From Lentzea californiensis (GTDB lineage Bacteria > Actinomycetota > Actinomycetes > Mycobacteriales > Pseudonocardiaceae): a stretch of DNA of 64,000 bases. Shown here piece by piece: positions 50,275 to 59,517 of the stretch. Below the pieces are notes generated by a model that was not told the DNA's origin, searched no databases, and worked only from the letters and a program-made list of their open reading frames with translations. Location: assembly GCF_024648825.1 (NCBI RefSeq), contig NZ_JANBBE010000010.1, positions 248,001-312,000 of the forward strand. Direction: 5' to 3'. The position numbers and the translations under genes are program-made. Positions within the stretch are counted from its first letter, which is position 1. Each line of letters begins with the position of its first letter.

Positions 50275-51303
50275 ATGCGTGACCTCGCGGCGCTGCCCAA
50301 AGCCCACCTGCACGTGCACCTCGAAAGCACCGTGCGCACGGACACCCTCGCGGAACTCGCCGAGCACCACGGCGTCGACGTCCCCGCCGTGCAGGCAGGG
50401 GCGTTCGACGGCTTCGCGCAGTTCGCCGCCCGCAACGGGGCGGTGCGGGACTGCCTGCGGCGAGCCGAGGACTTCCACCGGATCGCGTACGAGTTCTGCG
50501 CCGAGGAAGCAGCGCAGGGGACCCGGTACGCCGAAGTCACGTTCACCGCGGCAGCGCACGGAGAACGACTCGGTGATCCGGACATGCCGCTCGAAGCGGT
50601 GTTGTCCGGGCTCGCCGCAGGACAGGCCGCCCACGGCATCGAATGCCGTGTGATCGTGGACCACCCCAGGAAGCGATCGGTAACGCGACTGCGCGACTCA
50701 CTGCGGCTCGCTCTGGCACACCCGCGGGTCGTGGCCATCGGAACGGCCGGAGCGGAGGACTACCCGCTCACCCCGTTCGCCGCCGTGTTCCGAGACGCCC
50801 GCGAAGCCGGGGTCGGACTCGTGCACCACGCCGGGGAGTGCTGCGGAGCACCCAGTGTCGCCGAAGCCGTGACCGTCGGGCTCGCCGACCGGATCGGGCA
50901 CGGGTTCCGGGCGCTCGACGACCCGGAAGTCGTCGCGCTGCTGCGGGACCGCGCCATACCGCTCGAAGCCTGCCCGTCGTCGAACGTCGCGCTGGGACTG
51001 GTCGAATCCCTCTCCTCTCATCCGCTGCCACTGCTCGTCGACGCCGGGCTGACCGTCACGCTCAGCACCGACATCCCCGCCTCCACCGGCACCACGCTCA
51101 CCGGCGAATACCGCCTGCTGCGCGAGCACCTCGGCTTCGACGACGACGCCCTGGCCAGCATCGCCACCAACGCCGTCGACGTGTCCTTCGCGCCGCAGGA
51201 CACGAAGACCTCGCTGCGTCAGGACATCGCGGCCTGGCGCGCGGGCTCGAAACACACCAGCCCGTGCCGCGACGCCAGCAACGCCACCAGATCCAGCACC
51301 TGA
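50275..51303 (+). CDS. adenosine deaminase family protein
   Basis: 342 residues. Zinc-amidohydrolase motifs: PKAHLHVHLES (metal His pair; family consensus is HLEG), VHHAGE with the catalytic Glu, DRIGHGFRA, PSSNVALG, and STDIP, where the first Asp is the metal ligand but the usual second Asp is Ile. These deviations suggest a substrate other than adenosine. Cytoplasmic hydrolytic deaminase. The last 28 codons overlap the antisense gene at 51219, so the true C-terminus is uncertain. Confidence 0.85.
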   Translation: MRDLAALPKAHLHVHLESTVRTDTLAELAEHHGVDVPAVQAGAFDGFAQFAARNGAVRDCLRRAEDFHRIAYEFCAEEAAQGTRYAEVTFTAAAHGERLGDPDMPLEAVLSGLAAGQAAHGIECRVIVDHPRKRSVTRLRDSLRLALAHPRVVAIGTAGAEDYPLTPFAAVFRDAREAGVGLVHHAGECCGAPSVAEAVTVGLADRIGHGFRALDDPEVVALLRDRAIPLEACPSSNVALGLVESLSSHPLPLLVDAGLTVTLSTDIPASTGTTLTGEYRLLREHLGFDDDALASIATNAVDVSFAPQDTKTSLRQDIAAWRAGSKHTSPCRDASNATRSST

Positions 51304-51560
51304 CGCTGCCCCGGCCACACCACGTGCACGATCACCGCGTCCACGCCCACCGTCAGCGCTTGATCCCACGACACCGGCGACCCGGGATCGGGCGACGTGC
51401 GCCTCAACTCCCGCACGAACGCCGCCACCGCGGGCTCGAACGCGCCCAGCGGCGAGGACCGCAGCTCCGCATAGCGGGCCGCCGCCTCCGGAAAGGTCGC
51501 CGGGCCGGGAGCCCGCCACACCACCACGTCGACCGGAACATCCACGGGCACGGCCATCAC
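51219..51560 (-). CDS. hypothetical protein
   Basis: 113 residues from GTG/ATG at 51560/51557, overlapping the stop of the short gene upstream. Sequence features: VDVVVWRAPGPATFPEAAAR, FVRELRRTSPDP and GVDAVIVHVVWPGQRQVLDL, a small alpha/beta protein I do not recognise. It overlaps the deaminase gene by 85 bp on the opposite strand. Coding potential is good but function unknown. Confidence 0.55.
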   Translation of the reverse strand: MMAVPVDVPVDVVVWRAPGPATFPEAAARYAELRSSPLGAFEPAVAAFVRELRRTSPDPGSPVSWDQALTVGVDAVIVHVVWPGQRQVLDLVALLASRHGLVCFEPARQAAMS

Positions 51561-51706
51561 GCCACCTTCCTGAACAACGCACTCGTCCCCGGAACCCGCG
51601 CGCGCACCGCGGCCGGGGCGGCGGTGCGCCGCTCCAGCCGGCCGTCCTGACCGGAGGCCTCCACACCGGAGAACTCCGCCAGGCCCCAGAACACGTTCAG
51701 GTCCAT
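51557..51706 (-). CDS. small hypothetical protein
   Basis: 49 residues from the ATG at 51706 (MDLNVFWGLAEFSGVEASGQ). It is coupled to the following gene by overlap of stop and start (TGATG region at 51557). The sequence is short, with an N-terminal hydrophobic patch and a basic C-terminus. No family recognised. The pair may form one functional unit. Confidence 0.45.
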   Translation of the reverse strand: MDLNVFWGLAEFSGVEASGQDGRLERRTAAPAAVRARVPGTSALFRKVA

Positions 51707-52092
51707 GCCCAGAACGCTAGCGAGAGGGTCTGACAATTTTTGAAGCCTTGACATCACCGCAGGTCAGAAACCACCCGATGCCGTGATTTCGTCCTGCCGG
51801 CCATCAACCCGGCCGGGCGAGCGAGGCCGGGCGACCTGAAGCGAACACGCGTTCTGGGGCTCGGCTGCGCCGCGAGCCACGTCTCGCCGCGGAGTAGGCG
51901 ATCTCACCCGCGGGCGGCAGCACGAGCCGGCCGACCAGCCACTCCGGGCGTTGCCGCAGGTCAGACGCGGACGACACCGCGTGACCGACCGGCCCCGAGA
52001 AGCCCGCCACGTCCGTGCCGCCACGCCGGTGACGGGGTCTGGCGGTTATTGACGCGAGCGAACCCGCACGCCCTGTCTATCCTTGAACCCAA
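51707..52092. other. intergenic region, possible remnant ORF
   Basis: A minus-strand frame at 51804-52010 (GFSGPVGHAVSSASDLRQRP, EWLVGRLVLPPAGEIAYSAA) has a protein-like middle but no convincing start signal or family, so I list it only as a possible remnant. GGCCGGGCGAGCGAGGCCGG near 51809-51830 can form a small hairpin. The hrpA promoter must lie near the right edge. Confidence 0.3.
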
Positions 52093-55000
52093 ATGGACAC
52101 CCCGCACGCTGAACTGCACAAACGCCTGCCCGAGCTCATGCCGCGTGATCAACGCCGGCTCGCCAGGCGCCTCGACGGCGCACGCAAGGTCAAAGACCCC
52201 CTGGCGCGCAAGAAGATCACCGAGGAGATCGCCGCCCAGATCGACGAGGCCGCGCTCAAGGTCGCGCTGCGCAGGGAGTCCGTTCCCAAGATCAGCTATC
52301 CGGCCGAGCTGCCGGTCAGCCAGCGCAAGGACGACATCAAAGAGCTGATCGCGAACCACCAGGTCGTGATCGTCGCCGGCGAGACCGGGTCGGGCAAGAC
52401 CACGCAGCTGCCCAAGATCTGCCTGGAACTGGGCCGCGGCATCACCGGTCAGATCGGCCACACCCAGCCGCGCCGCATCGCCGCGCGCACCGTCGCCGAA
52501 CGCGTCGCGGAGGAGCTGGGCACCAAGCTCGGTGACACGATCGGCTACAAGGTCCGGTTCACCGACCAGTCCGGTGACGAGACGCTGGTCAAGCTCATGA
52601 CCGACGGCATCCTGCTCGCCGAGATCCAGACCGACGCCACCCTGTCGCGCTACGACACGATCATCATCGACGAGGCCCACGAACGCAGCCTCAACGTCGA
52701 CTTCCTGCTCGGCTACCTCAAGCAGCTCCTGCCGCGCCGCCCCGACCTCAAGGTCGTCATCACCTCCGCCACGATCGACCCGCAGCGCTTCAGCCAGCAC
52801 TTCGGCGACGCCCCGGTCATCGAGGTCTCCGGCCGCACCTACCCCGTCGAGACCCGCTACCGGCCGCTGGAGGAGGACGACGACCAGACCCAGGGCATCA
52901 TCAACGCCGTCCGCGAGCTGCAGGCCGAAGGCCCCGGCGACGTCCTGGTGTTCCTCTCCGGCGAACGCGAGATCCGCGACACCGCCGACGCCCTCAAGCA
53001 GGAGGACCTGCGCAACACCGAGATCCTCCCGCTCTACGCGCGGCTGAGCGTGGGCGAGCAGCACCGGGTGTTCCAGCGGCACACCGGCCGGCGCGTCGTG
53101 CTCTCCACCAACGTCGCCGAGACCAGCCTCACCGTGCCGGGCATCAAGTACGTCGTGGACCCCGGCAACGCCCGCATCTCCCGCTACAGCCACCGCCTCA
53201 AGGTCCAGCGCCTGCCGATCGAACCCATCAGCCAGGCGTCGGCCAACCAGCGCAAGGGCCGCTGCGGCCGCGTCAGCGAAGGCATCTGCATCCGCCTGTA
53301 CTCCGAGGAGGACTTCGAGGCCCGCCCCGAGTTCACCGACGCGGAGATCCTGCGCACCAACCTCGCCAGCGTCATCCTGCAGATGACCAACATCGGCCTG
53401 GGCGACATCGCGGCGTTCCCGTTCATCGACCCGCCCGACTCGCGCAACATCAACGACGGCATCGGCCTGCTCCAAGAGCTCGGCGCGATCAACGCCGCCG
53501 AGAAGAAGCTCACCCCGACCGGCCGCAAGCTCGCCGCACTGCCGGTCGACCCGCGCCTGGGCCGCATGGTCCTCGAGGCCGACACCACCGGCTGCCTCAA
53601 AGAGGTCATGATCATCGCCGCGGCACTGTCCATCCAGGACCCCCGCGAACGCCCCGCCGACCAGCAGGAAGCCGCGACCCAGCAGCACGCGAGGTTCGTC
53701 GACAAGGAATCCGACTTCACCACGTTCCTCAACCTGTGGCAGTACCTCAAGGAACAGCAGAAGGAACTGAGCGGCAACCAGTTCCGCAAGCGCTGCAAGG
53801 CCGAGTTCCTCAACTACCTGCGCGTGCGCGAGTGGCAGGACATCTACCTGCAGCTGCGCCAGGTCGCCAAGCAGATCGGCATGCACGTCAACGACCAGCC
53901 CGGCGACCCGCGCAACATCCACATCGCGCTGCTGTCCGGGCTGCTCAGCCACATCGGCGTCCAGGACGTCGTCAAGAAGCAGGCCCCCGGCGAGAAACGG
54001 CGGCCTCTCACCGAGTTCCTCGGCGCCCGCAACGCCAAGTTCGCGATCTTCCCCGGCTCGGCGCTGGCGAAGAAGCCACCGCAGTGGGTGATGGCCGCCG
54101 AACTCGTCGAGACCAGCCGCCTGTGGGGCCGCATCGCCGCCAAGATCGAACCCGAATGGGCCGAACGCCTCGGCGAGCACGTCGTCAAACGCCAGTACAG
54201 CGAACCGCACTGGGAGAGCAAACGCGGCAGCGTCGTCGCCCTGGAGAAGGTCACGCTCTACGGGGTGCCGATCGTCGCCGGCCGCAAGGTCAACTACGGC
54301 CGCATCGACCCCGGACTCTCCCGTGAGCTGTTCATCCGCCACGCGCTGGTGCAGGGGGAGTGGACCACGCACCACCGGTTCTTCCACACCAACCGCGCGC
54401 TGCTCGACGAGGTCGGCGAGCTGGAGAACCGGGCACGGCGCCGCGACATCGTCGTCGACGAGGAGACGCTGTACGACTTCTACGACAAACGCGTCGCACC
54501 CGAGGTCGTGTCCGCGCGGCATTTCGACTCGTGGTGGAAGAAGCAGAAGGACAAGAACCAGCTCACCTTCACCAAGGACATGCTGGTCAACGACCGCGCC
54601 GACGTCACCCCCGACGCCTACCCCGACCAGTGGCGCCAGGGCGAGCTCACACTGCCGCTGAGCTACCACTTCGAGCCCGGCACGAAGAACGACGGCGTCA
54701 CCGTCCAGCTCCCGCTGCCCGCGCTCACCGCGCTCGACGACGACGCGTTCTCCTGGCAGATCCCCGGCCTGCGCCACGACCTCGTCGTCGCGCTCATCCG
54801 CTCGCTGCCCAAGCAGATCCGCCGCAACTTCGTGCCCGTCCCCGACGTCGCCACCGCCGTCCTCTCGCGCATCAACCCCAAGGACACCAGCCTGCTCAGC
54901 GGTGTCGAACGGGAACTGCGGGCGTTGACCGGCGTGACCGTGCAGCGCGAGGACTGGCAGTTCGACGCCGTTCCCGACCACCTCAAGCTCACCTTCCAGG

Positions 55001-55959
55001 TCGTCGACGACCAGAACCGCACCCTCGCCGAAGGCAAGGACATCGCGGCGCTGAAGGAGAAGCTGCGCGACGAGGTCCGCGCGTCGCTGAGCCAGGCCGC
55101 CGGGCACCTCGAGCGCACCGGCCTGACGACGTGGGACTTCGACGCCCTGCCCAAGACCATCGAGCAACGGCAGTCCGGCATCACCGTCACCGCCTACCCG
55201 TCGCTGCTCGACCGGGGCGAGAGCGTCGCGATCAAGGTCCTCGACACCCAGGGCCGCCAGGCCTACGCGCACCGCCGCGGCGTGCGCAGACTCCTGCTGC
55301 TCGGCGTCAACTCACCGGTCAAGCACCTGCAGCGCCACCTCGACAACGCCGCCAAGCTCGCCCTCACCCGCAACCCCCACGGCGGCGTCGCCGCGCTGCT
55401 GTCGGACTGCATCATGGCCGCCGTCGACCGGCTCATGGGCGAGCCCGCCTGGGACGCCAAGTCCTACGCCGCCCAGCTCAAGAAGGTCCAGGCCGCGCTG
55501 AACGACACCACCTGGGTCGTCGTGCAGGAGGTCCGCAAGGTCCTCGAAGCCGCGCACGAGGCCGAACTGGCACTGAGCGGCCTCAAAGGTGCACCGGACT
55601 CGGCCAACGACATCCGCGCACACCTCAACTCGCTGGTGTACAAGGGTTTCGTCACCAACACCGGTTACGACCGGCTGCCCGACCTGGTGCGCTACCTCAA
55701 GGGCATCGCGCGGCGCATCGAGAAGCTGCCCGAGAACCCGCGCCGCGACCTCGACTGGACGGCACAGGTTCACCAGGTCCACGCCGAGTACCGGGAACTG
55801 CGGGCGCAGACGCCGGCCGACGAGCCCTCGCCCGAACTCGACGAGATCCGGTGGATGATCGAGGAACTGCGCCTGTCCTATTTCGCTCAGACGATCAAGA
55901 CGCGGTACACGATCAGCGACAAGCGGATCTACAAGGCGCTGGACGCCGTGCCGTTGTAG
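52093..55959 (+). CDS. hrpA: ATP-dependent RNA helicase HrpA
   Basis: 1288 residues, the usual length of HrpA. DEAH-box helicase: Walker A GETGSGKTTQLPK, motif Ia TQPRRIAARTVAERVAEELG, motif II IIDEAHERSLN, motif III VVITSATID, motif V LSTNVAETSLTVPGIKYVVD and motif VI QRKGRCGRVSEGICIRLY. C-terminal HA2, OB-fold and DUF3418 regions extend to the end (RYTISDKRIYKALDAVPL). Unwinds RNA and resolves stalled or collided ribosomes in other bacteria. Monocistronic. Confidence 0.97.
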   Translation: MDTPHAELHKRLPELMPRDQRRLARRLDGARKVKDPLARKKITEEIAAQIDEAALKVALRRESVPKISYPAELPVSQRKDDIKELIANHQVVIVAGETGSGKTTQLPKICLELGRGITGQIGHTQPRRIAARTVAERVAEELGTKLGDTIGYKVRFTDQSGDETLVKLMTDGILLAEIQTDATLSRYDTIIIDEAHERSLNVDFLLGYLKQLLPRRPDLKVVITSATIDPQRFSQHFGDAPVIEVSGRTYPVETRYRPLEEDDDQTQGIINAVRELQAEGPGDVLVFLSGEREIRDTADALKQEDLRNTEILPLYARLSVGEQHRVFQRHTGRRVVLSTNVAETSLTVPGIKYVVDPGNARISRYSHRLKVQRLPIEPISQASANQRKGRCGRVSEGICIRLYSEEDFEARPEFTDAEILRTNLASVILQMTNIGLGDIAAFPFIDPPDSRNINDGIGLLQELGAINAAEKKLTPTGRKLAALPVDPRLGRMVLEADTTGCLKEVMIIAAALSIQDPRERPADQQEAATQQHARFVDKESDFTTFLNLWQYLKEQQKELSGNQFRKRCKAEFLNYLRVREWQDIYLQLRQVAKQIGMHVNDQPGDPRNIHIALLSGLLSHIGVQDVVKKQAPGEKRRPLTEFLGARNAKFAIFPGSALAKKPPQWVMAAELVETSRLWGRIAAKIEPEWAERLGEHVVKRQYSEPHWESKRGSVVALEKVTLYGVPIVAGRKVNYGRIDPGLSRELFIRHALVQGEWTTHHRFFHTNRALLDEVGELENRARRRDIVVDEETLYDFYDKRVAPEVVSARHFDSWWKKQKDKNQLTFTKDMLVNDRADVTPDAYPDQWRQGELTLPLSYHFEPGTKNDGVTVQLPLPALTALDDDAFSWQIPGLRHDLVVALIRSLPKQIRRNFVPVPDVATAVLSRINPKDTSLLSGVERELRALTGVTVQREDWQFDAVPDHLKLTFQVVDDQNRTLAEGKDIAALKEKLRDEVRASLSQAAGHLERTGLTTWDFDALPKTIEQRQSGITVTAYPSLLDRGESVAIKVLDTQGRQAYAHRRGVRRLLLLGVNSPVKHLQRHLDNAAKLALTRNPHGGVAALLSDCIMAAVDRLMGEPAWDAKSYAAQLKKVQAALNDTTWVVVQEVRKVLEAAHEAELALSGLKGAPDSANDIRAHLNSLVYKGFVTNTGYDRLPDLVRYLKGIARRIEKLPENPRRDLDWTAQVHQVHAEYRELRAQTPADEPSPELDEIRWMIEELRLSYFAQTIKTRYTISDKRIYKALDAVPL

Positions 55960-55977
55960 ACCTCGCTACCGTGGAAC

Positions 55978-56502
55978 ATGCACTTTCCTGGGGATTCCAC
56001 GTGGCAGGTGTCCAGCGGCAACGGTGACACCTTCACGCTCTACGTCCGCGACGCGCTCGGCATCAGCACACCCACCGCCGACTCCATTCCGCCGCTGACC
56101 CCACCCGTCCCGCGCCTGCACGGCGTCGCGGTGCCGGAGACGTTCGGCTCGGCGTGGGACCGGTGGTGGGCGCAGTCGGTGTCCGGCGGTGCCGAGGCCG
56201 TTCCCGGCCGCTGGCCCGTCGGCCTGCCGCAGCAGCTGCGCCCCGCCTACGACGAGTGGGTGACCCACAAGGACCACGACCGCAGGGCGAACTTCTCCGA
56301 GGTGCTCCACGAGATCGTCGCGCAGCTCACCGGCGAGCTCGGTCACGCACCGGTCTTCGCCCTCGACATCGTCGAAGTGCCCGTGCGAGGCCAGTTCTGG
56401 CGGCGGCTCACCACGAACTCGGTGATGGTCTCCGAGGAGCTCATGGCCTCGCGCAACCTCATCGCACCACTGGAGTCAGTGCTGCGCGAACTCGCTCACT
56501 GA
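55978..56502 (+). CDS. hypothetical protein
   Basis: 174 residues, beginning 18 bp after the hrpA stop, so co-transcription is possible. The N-terminal part (HFPGDSTWQVSSGNGDTFTL, YVRDALGI) is beta-rich; the rest has Trp-containing motifs (FGSAWDRWWAQSV) and helices (RRANFSEVLHEIVAQLTGEL) ending LESVLRELAH. The two Ser/Asn strand regions near the C-terminus (WRRLTTNSVMVSEELMASRN) may be a conserved core. No family recognised. Confidence 0.7.
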   Translation: MHFPGDSTWQVSSGNGDTFTLYVRDALGISTPTADSIPPLTPPVPRLHGVAVPETFGSAWDRWWAQSVSGGAEAVPGRWPVGLPQQLRPAYDEWVTHKDHDRRANFSEVLHEIVAQLTGELGHAPVFALDIVEVPVRGQFWRRLTTNSVMVSEELMASRNLIAPLESVLRELAH

Positions 56503-56590
56503 CGCCTCACCCGCAACGGCACCGCCACCGGCGTCGCACGCAGAGGCGCGGACGGCCGGTGGCGGTACCTGATCGACAACCCCTTCGAGG

Positions 56591-57355
56591 TCAGCTGGGC
56601 GGTTCCATGGCGCCGGTCATGATCGCCACCGCGTCCGACATCGACACCGACTTCGGGTCCACCACCGCCTTGCGGCGGCCCAGGCGCTGGATGTGGATGC
56701 GGTCGGCCACCTCGAACACGTGCGGCATGTTGTGGCTGATCAGGATCACCGGCAGGCCGCGGTCGCGGACCTGCAGGATCAGGTCCAGCACCGCGCGGGA
56801 CTCCCGCACGCCCAGCGCCGCCGTCGGCTCGTCCATGATCACGACGCGGCTGCCGAACGCCGCCGCGCGTGCCACCGCGACGGCCTGGCGCTGGCCGCCC
56901 GACAGGGTCTCCACCGCCTGGCCGGGGTTCTGGATCGTCATGATCCCCAGCGCGTCGAGCTGGCGGCGCGCCTCCTCCCGCATGCCGGCGCGGTCGAGCA
57001 TCCGGAACACCGAGCCGAGCACGCCCTTGCGGCGCAGTTCGCGGCCCAGGAACAGGTTCGCGGCGATGTCGAGCGACGGGGAGACCGCCAGCGACTGGTG
57101 CACCGTCTCGATGCCCGCGTTGCGCGCGTCCAAGGGCGTGGAGAACGACACGGGGGAGCCGTCGAGCAGGACCTCGCCCTCGTCCGGCACCACCGCCCCC
57201 GACAAGGCCTTGATCAGCGACGACTTGCCCGCGCCGTTGTCGCCGATCACCGCGAGGATCTCGCCCGGCAGCAGCTCCAGGTCCGAGCCCGCCAGCGCCG
57301 TCACCTTCCCGTACCGCTTGACCAGGCCCGTCGCCTGCAGGATCGGGGTGGTCAT
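56591..57355 (-). CDS. sugar ABC transporter ATP-binding protein
   Basis: 254 residues, ATG at 57355 overlapping the permease stop (ATGA). Walker A GDNGAGKSSLIKAL, signature LSGGQRQAVAVARA, Walker B VVIMDEPTAALG and H-loop LISHNMPHVFEVADRI. It has a single ATPase domain, in the style of the fructose transporter FrcA, rather than the duplicated RbsA form. Third gene of a binding protein-permease-ATPase operon controlled by the divergent LacI gene. Confidence 0.94.
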   Translation of the reverse strand: MTTPILQATGLVKRYGKVTALAGSDLELLPGEILAVIGDNGAGKSSLIKALSGAVVPDEGEVLLDGSPVSFSTPLDARNAGIETVHQSLAVSPSLDIAANLFLGRELRRKGVLGSVFRMLDRAGMREEARRQLDALGIMTIQNPGQAVETLSGGQRQAVAVARAAAFGSRVVIMDEPTAALGVRESRAVLDLILQVRDRGLPVILISHNMPHVFEVADRIHIQRLGRRKAVVDPKSVSMSDAVAIMTGAMEPPS

Positions 57356-58353
57356 GCCTTCACCTTCCTGATCCACTGGTCCAGCGACACCGCCACGATG
57401 ATCAGCACACCGACCGCCATCGTCTGCCACAGCACGTCCACCCCGGCCAGCGCCAGGCCGTTGCGGAACACGCCGACGATCAGCGCGCCGATCAGCGACC
57501 CCACCACCGCGCCGCGGCCGCCGAACAGCGACGTCCCGCCGATCACCACCGCGGTGATCGAGTCCAGGTTGTCGGTCTGGCCCGCCTGCGGGCTCGCCGA
57601 GGCGATCCGGCCGATCAGCGTCCACGCCGCCACCGCGTAGATCAGGCCTGCCGTCGCGTACACGCTCAAGAGCACCCGAGCCGTGCGGATGCCCGACAGG
57701 CGCGACGCTTCCAGGTCGTCACCGGTGGAGTAGACGTGCCGGCCCCACGCGGTGTTCTTCAGCACGAACGCCATCGCCGCCACCAGCACCACCAGCAGGA
57801 TCGAGCCGTAGGTGATGCGCGTGCCGCCGACGGTGAACGTCTGCCCGGTCCACAGCAGCAGCGACGGCATGTCCGAGCCGCGGATCGTGGCGCTGCCCGA
57901 ATACCAGAGGTTCAACGCGAAGAACACGTTCAGCGTGCCCAGCGTGACGATGAACGGCGGCAGCTTCAGCCGCGTCACCAGCATCCCGTTGAGCAGGCCG
58001 CACACCGTGCCCACCAGGAACCCCAGCAGCAACGCGGGCAACCCCGGCAGACCGGTCTCCGAGGCGACCTTCGCCATCACGATCGAGGTCAGCACCATGA
58101 TCGCCCCGCACGACAGGTCGATGCCCGCCGTCAGGATCACGATCGTCTGCCCCACCGCGAGCGTGCCCACCACCGCGACCTGCTGCAGGATCAGCGAGAT
58201 GTTGCCCGGCGTCAGGAACCGCTCCGACAACAGTGCGAACACGATCACCGACGTCAGCAGCACCACCGCCGGGCCGATCGTCGCCTGGGCGTGCAGCACG
58301 TGCTGCACGCGTGTCAGCAGCGAACGGTCCCGCTGCTCCACCACGGCCGTCAT
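57352..58353 (-). CDS. sugar ABC transporter permease (ribose/fructose type)
   Basis: 333 residues with eight to ten membrane helices. The BPD_transp_2 signature region is clear: VGTLAVGQTIVILTAGIDLS, GAIMVLTSIVMAKV and the coupling sequence SLFGGRGAVVGSLIGALIVG. The gene starts 3 bp after the binding-protein stop and overlaps the ATPase start. Imports a pentose, fructose or similar sugar; the exact substrate is not evident. Confidence 0.94.
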   Translation of the reverse strand: MTAVVEQRDRSLLTRVQHVLHAQATIGPAVVLLTSVIVFALLSERFLTPGNISLILQQVAVVGTLAVGQTIVILTAGIDLSCGAIMVLTSIVMAKVASETGLPGLPALLLGFLVGTVCGLLNGMLVTRLKLPPFIVTLGTLNVFFALNLWYSGSATIRGSDMPSLLLWTGQTFTVGGTRITYGSILLVVLVAAMAFVLKNTAWGRHVYSTGDDLEASRLSGIRTARVLLSVYATAGLIYAVAAWTLIGRIASASPQAGQTDNLDSITAVVIGGTSLFGGRGAVVGSLIGALIVGVFRNGLALAGVDVLWQTMAVGVLIIVAVSLDQWIRKVKA

Positions 58354-58356
58354 GGC

Positions 58357-59373
58357 TCAGCCCCAGCAGTTCTGCAGGCCGAACGCCGAGTCCTTCGACT
58401 CCACGCCCTCGGCCGGCTGGTCGGTGATCAGCGTGACGCCGGTGTCGGTGTTCTGCGGCTTGGAGCCGTCCTTGGCGAACTTCGAGACCGCCTCCACGCC
58501 CAGCTGCGCCATCTTGAGCGGGTACTGCTGCGAGGTCGCGCCGATCACGCCCGCCTTCACGTTGTCCACGCCCGGACAGCCGCCGTCGACCGAGACGATG
58601 ACGACGTCCTTCTCCTTGCCCGCCGCCTTCAGCGCTTCATAGGCGCCCGCCGCCGCAGGCTCGTTGATGGTGTAGACCAGGTTGATCCCGGGGTCCTTCT
58701 GCAGCAGGTTCTCCATCGCCGTTCGGCCACCCTCCGGGGCACCGTCGGTCACGTCGTGGCCCACGATCCGCGGGTCGGACTCGTCGCCGATGCGGTTCTT
58801 GTCCTTCACGTCGACGCCGAAGCCCTCCAGGAACCCCTGGTCGCGCTGCACGTCCACCGACACCTGGTTCGGGTTGAGGTCCAGCAGCGCGATCTTGGCC
58901 TGCTTGCCGTCCTTGGCGAACTTCGCCTTCGCCCACTGCCCGATCAGCAGACCTGCCTTGTAGTTGTCGGTCGCGAACGTCGCGTCGGCGGCGTCCGCCG
59001 GCTCCAGCTGCGTGTCCAGCGCGATCACCAGCAGGCCCGCCTCCCGCGCCTTGTCCACCGACGGCACGATCGCCTTCGAGTCGCTCGGCGTGATCAGGAT
59101 GCCCTTCGCGCCCGAGGCGATCAGGTTCTCTATCGCGTCGACCTGCGACTGGTTGTCGCCGTCCTGCTTGCCCGCGAACGACTGCACCGTCGCCCCCGAC
59201 GACGTCGCCGCCTGCTGCGCGCCCTCCTTCATCTTCACGAAGAACGGGTTCGTGTCCGTCTTCGTCACCAGGCCCACCAGCGTCGCCGCACCGCCGGAGG
59301 ACCCACCGCCCCCGCACGCGGTGGCGAACACGAGCAACGCCGCTGCGCCGACAACCCCGGCCGTTCTGCGCAT
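58357..59373 (-). CDS. sugar ABC transporter substrate-binding lipoprotein
   Basis: 338 residues. Signal peptide with lipobox ([10 protein letters not shown]), then a periplasmic-binding fold of the ribose-binding type: [60 protein letters not shown] and [20 protein letters not shown]. Start ATG at 59373, with AGGAG upstream. Anchored to the outer face of the membrane. Its promoter region contains a perfect palindrome (59383-59400). Confidence 0.95.
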   Translation of the reverse strand: MRRTAGVVGAAALLVFATACGGGGSSGGAATLVGLVTKTDTNPFFVKMKEGAQQAATSSGATVQSFAGKQDGDNQSQVDAIENLIASGAKGILITPSDSKAIVPSVDKAREAGLLVIALDTQLEPADAADATFATDNYKAGLLIGQWAKAKFAKDGKQAKIALLDLNPNQVSVDVQRDQGFLEGFGVDVKDKNRIGDESDPRIVGHDVTDGAPEGGRTAMENLLQKDPGINLVYTINEPAAAGAYEALKAAGKEKDVVIVSVDGGCPGVDNVKAGVIGATSQQYPLKMAQLGVEAVSKFAKDGSKPQNTDTGVTLITDQPAEGVESKDSAFGLQNCWG

Positions 59374-59382
59374 GACAACTCC

Positions 59383-59400
59383 TACGTCAACGTTGACGTA
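59383..59400. promoter_or_regulatory. LacI-type operator 1
   Basis: TACGTCAACGTTGACGTA is a perfect 18-bp palindrome ten bases before the start of the binding-protein gene. The central CAACGTTG fits LacI/GalR half-site rules. It should be the operator for the divergent LacI regulator. Confidence 0.8.
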
Positions 59401-59469
59401 ACCGGCCCTACGCGGACTCACCGCGAGTTGCGGTGGAGCGGCTACGTTTTGATGGAGTCGGGTATACCG

Positions 59470-59489
59470 TTGCGTCATCGTTGACGCAA
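59470..59489. promoter_or_regulatory. LacI-type operator 2
   Basis: TTGCGTCATCGTTGACGCAA is a palindrome with one central mismatch region, 29 bp before the regulator's start. Together with operator 1 (centres 88 bp apart) it suggests autoregulation and possibly DNA looping. Confidence 0.75.
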
Positions 59490-59517
59490 GAGTCGTAGGA
59501 CGTGAGCGGGGCGGGAC

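Noticed and set aside
51961-55272. 1103-codon minus-strand open frame
   Set aside because: It is the antisense shadow of hrpA in GC-rich DNA; its Asp/Gly/Val/Leu-heavy text has no domain, while the plus strand shows all helicase motifs.
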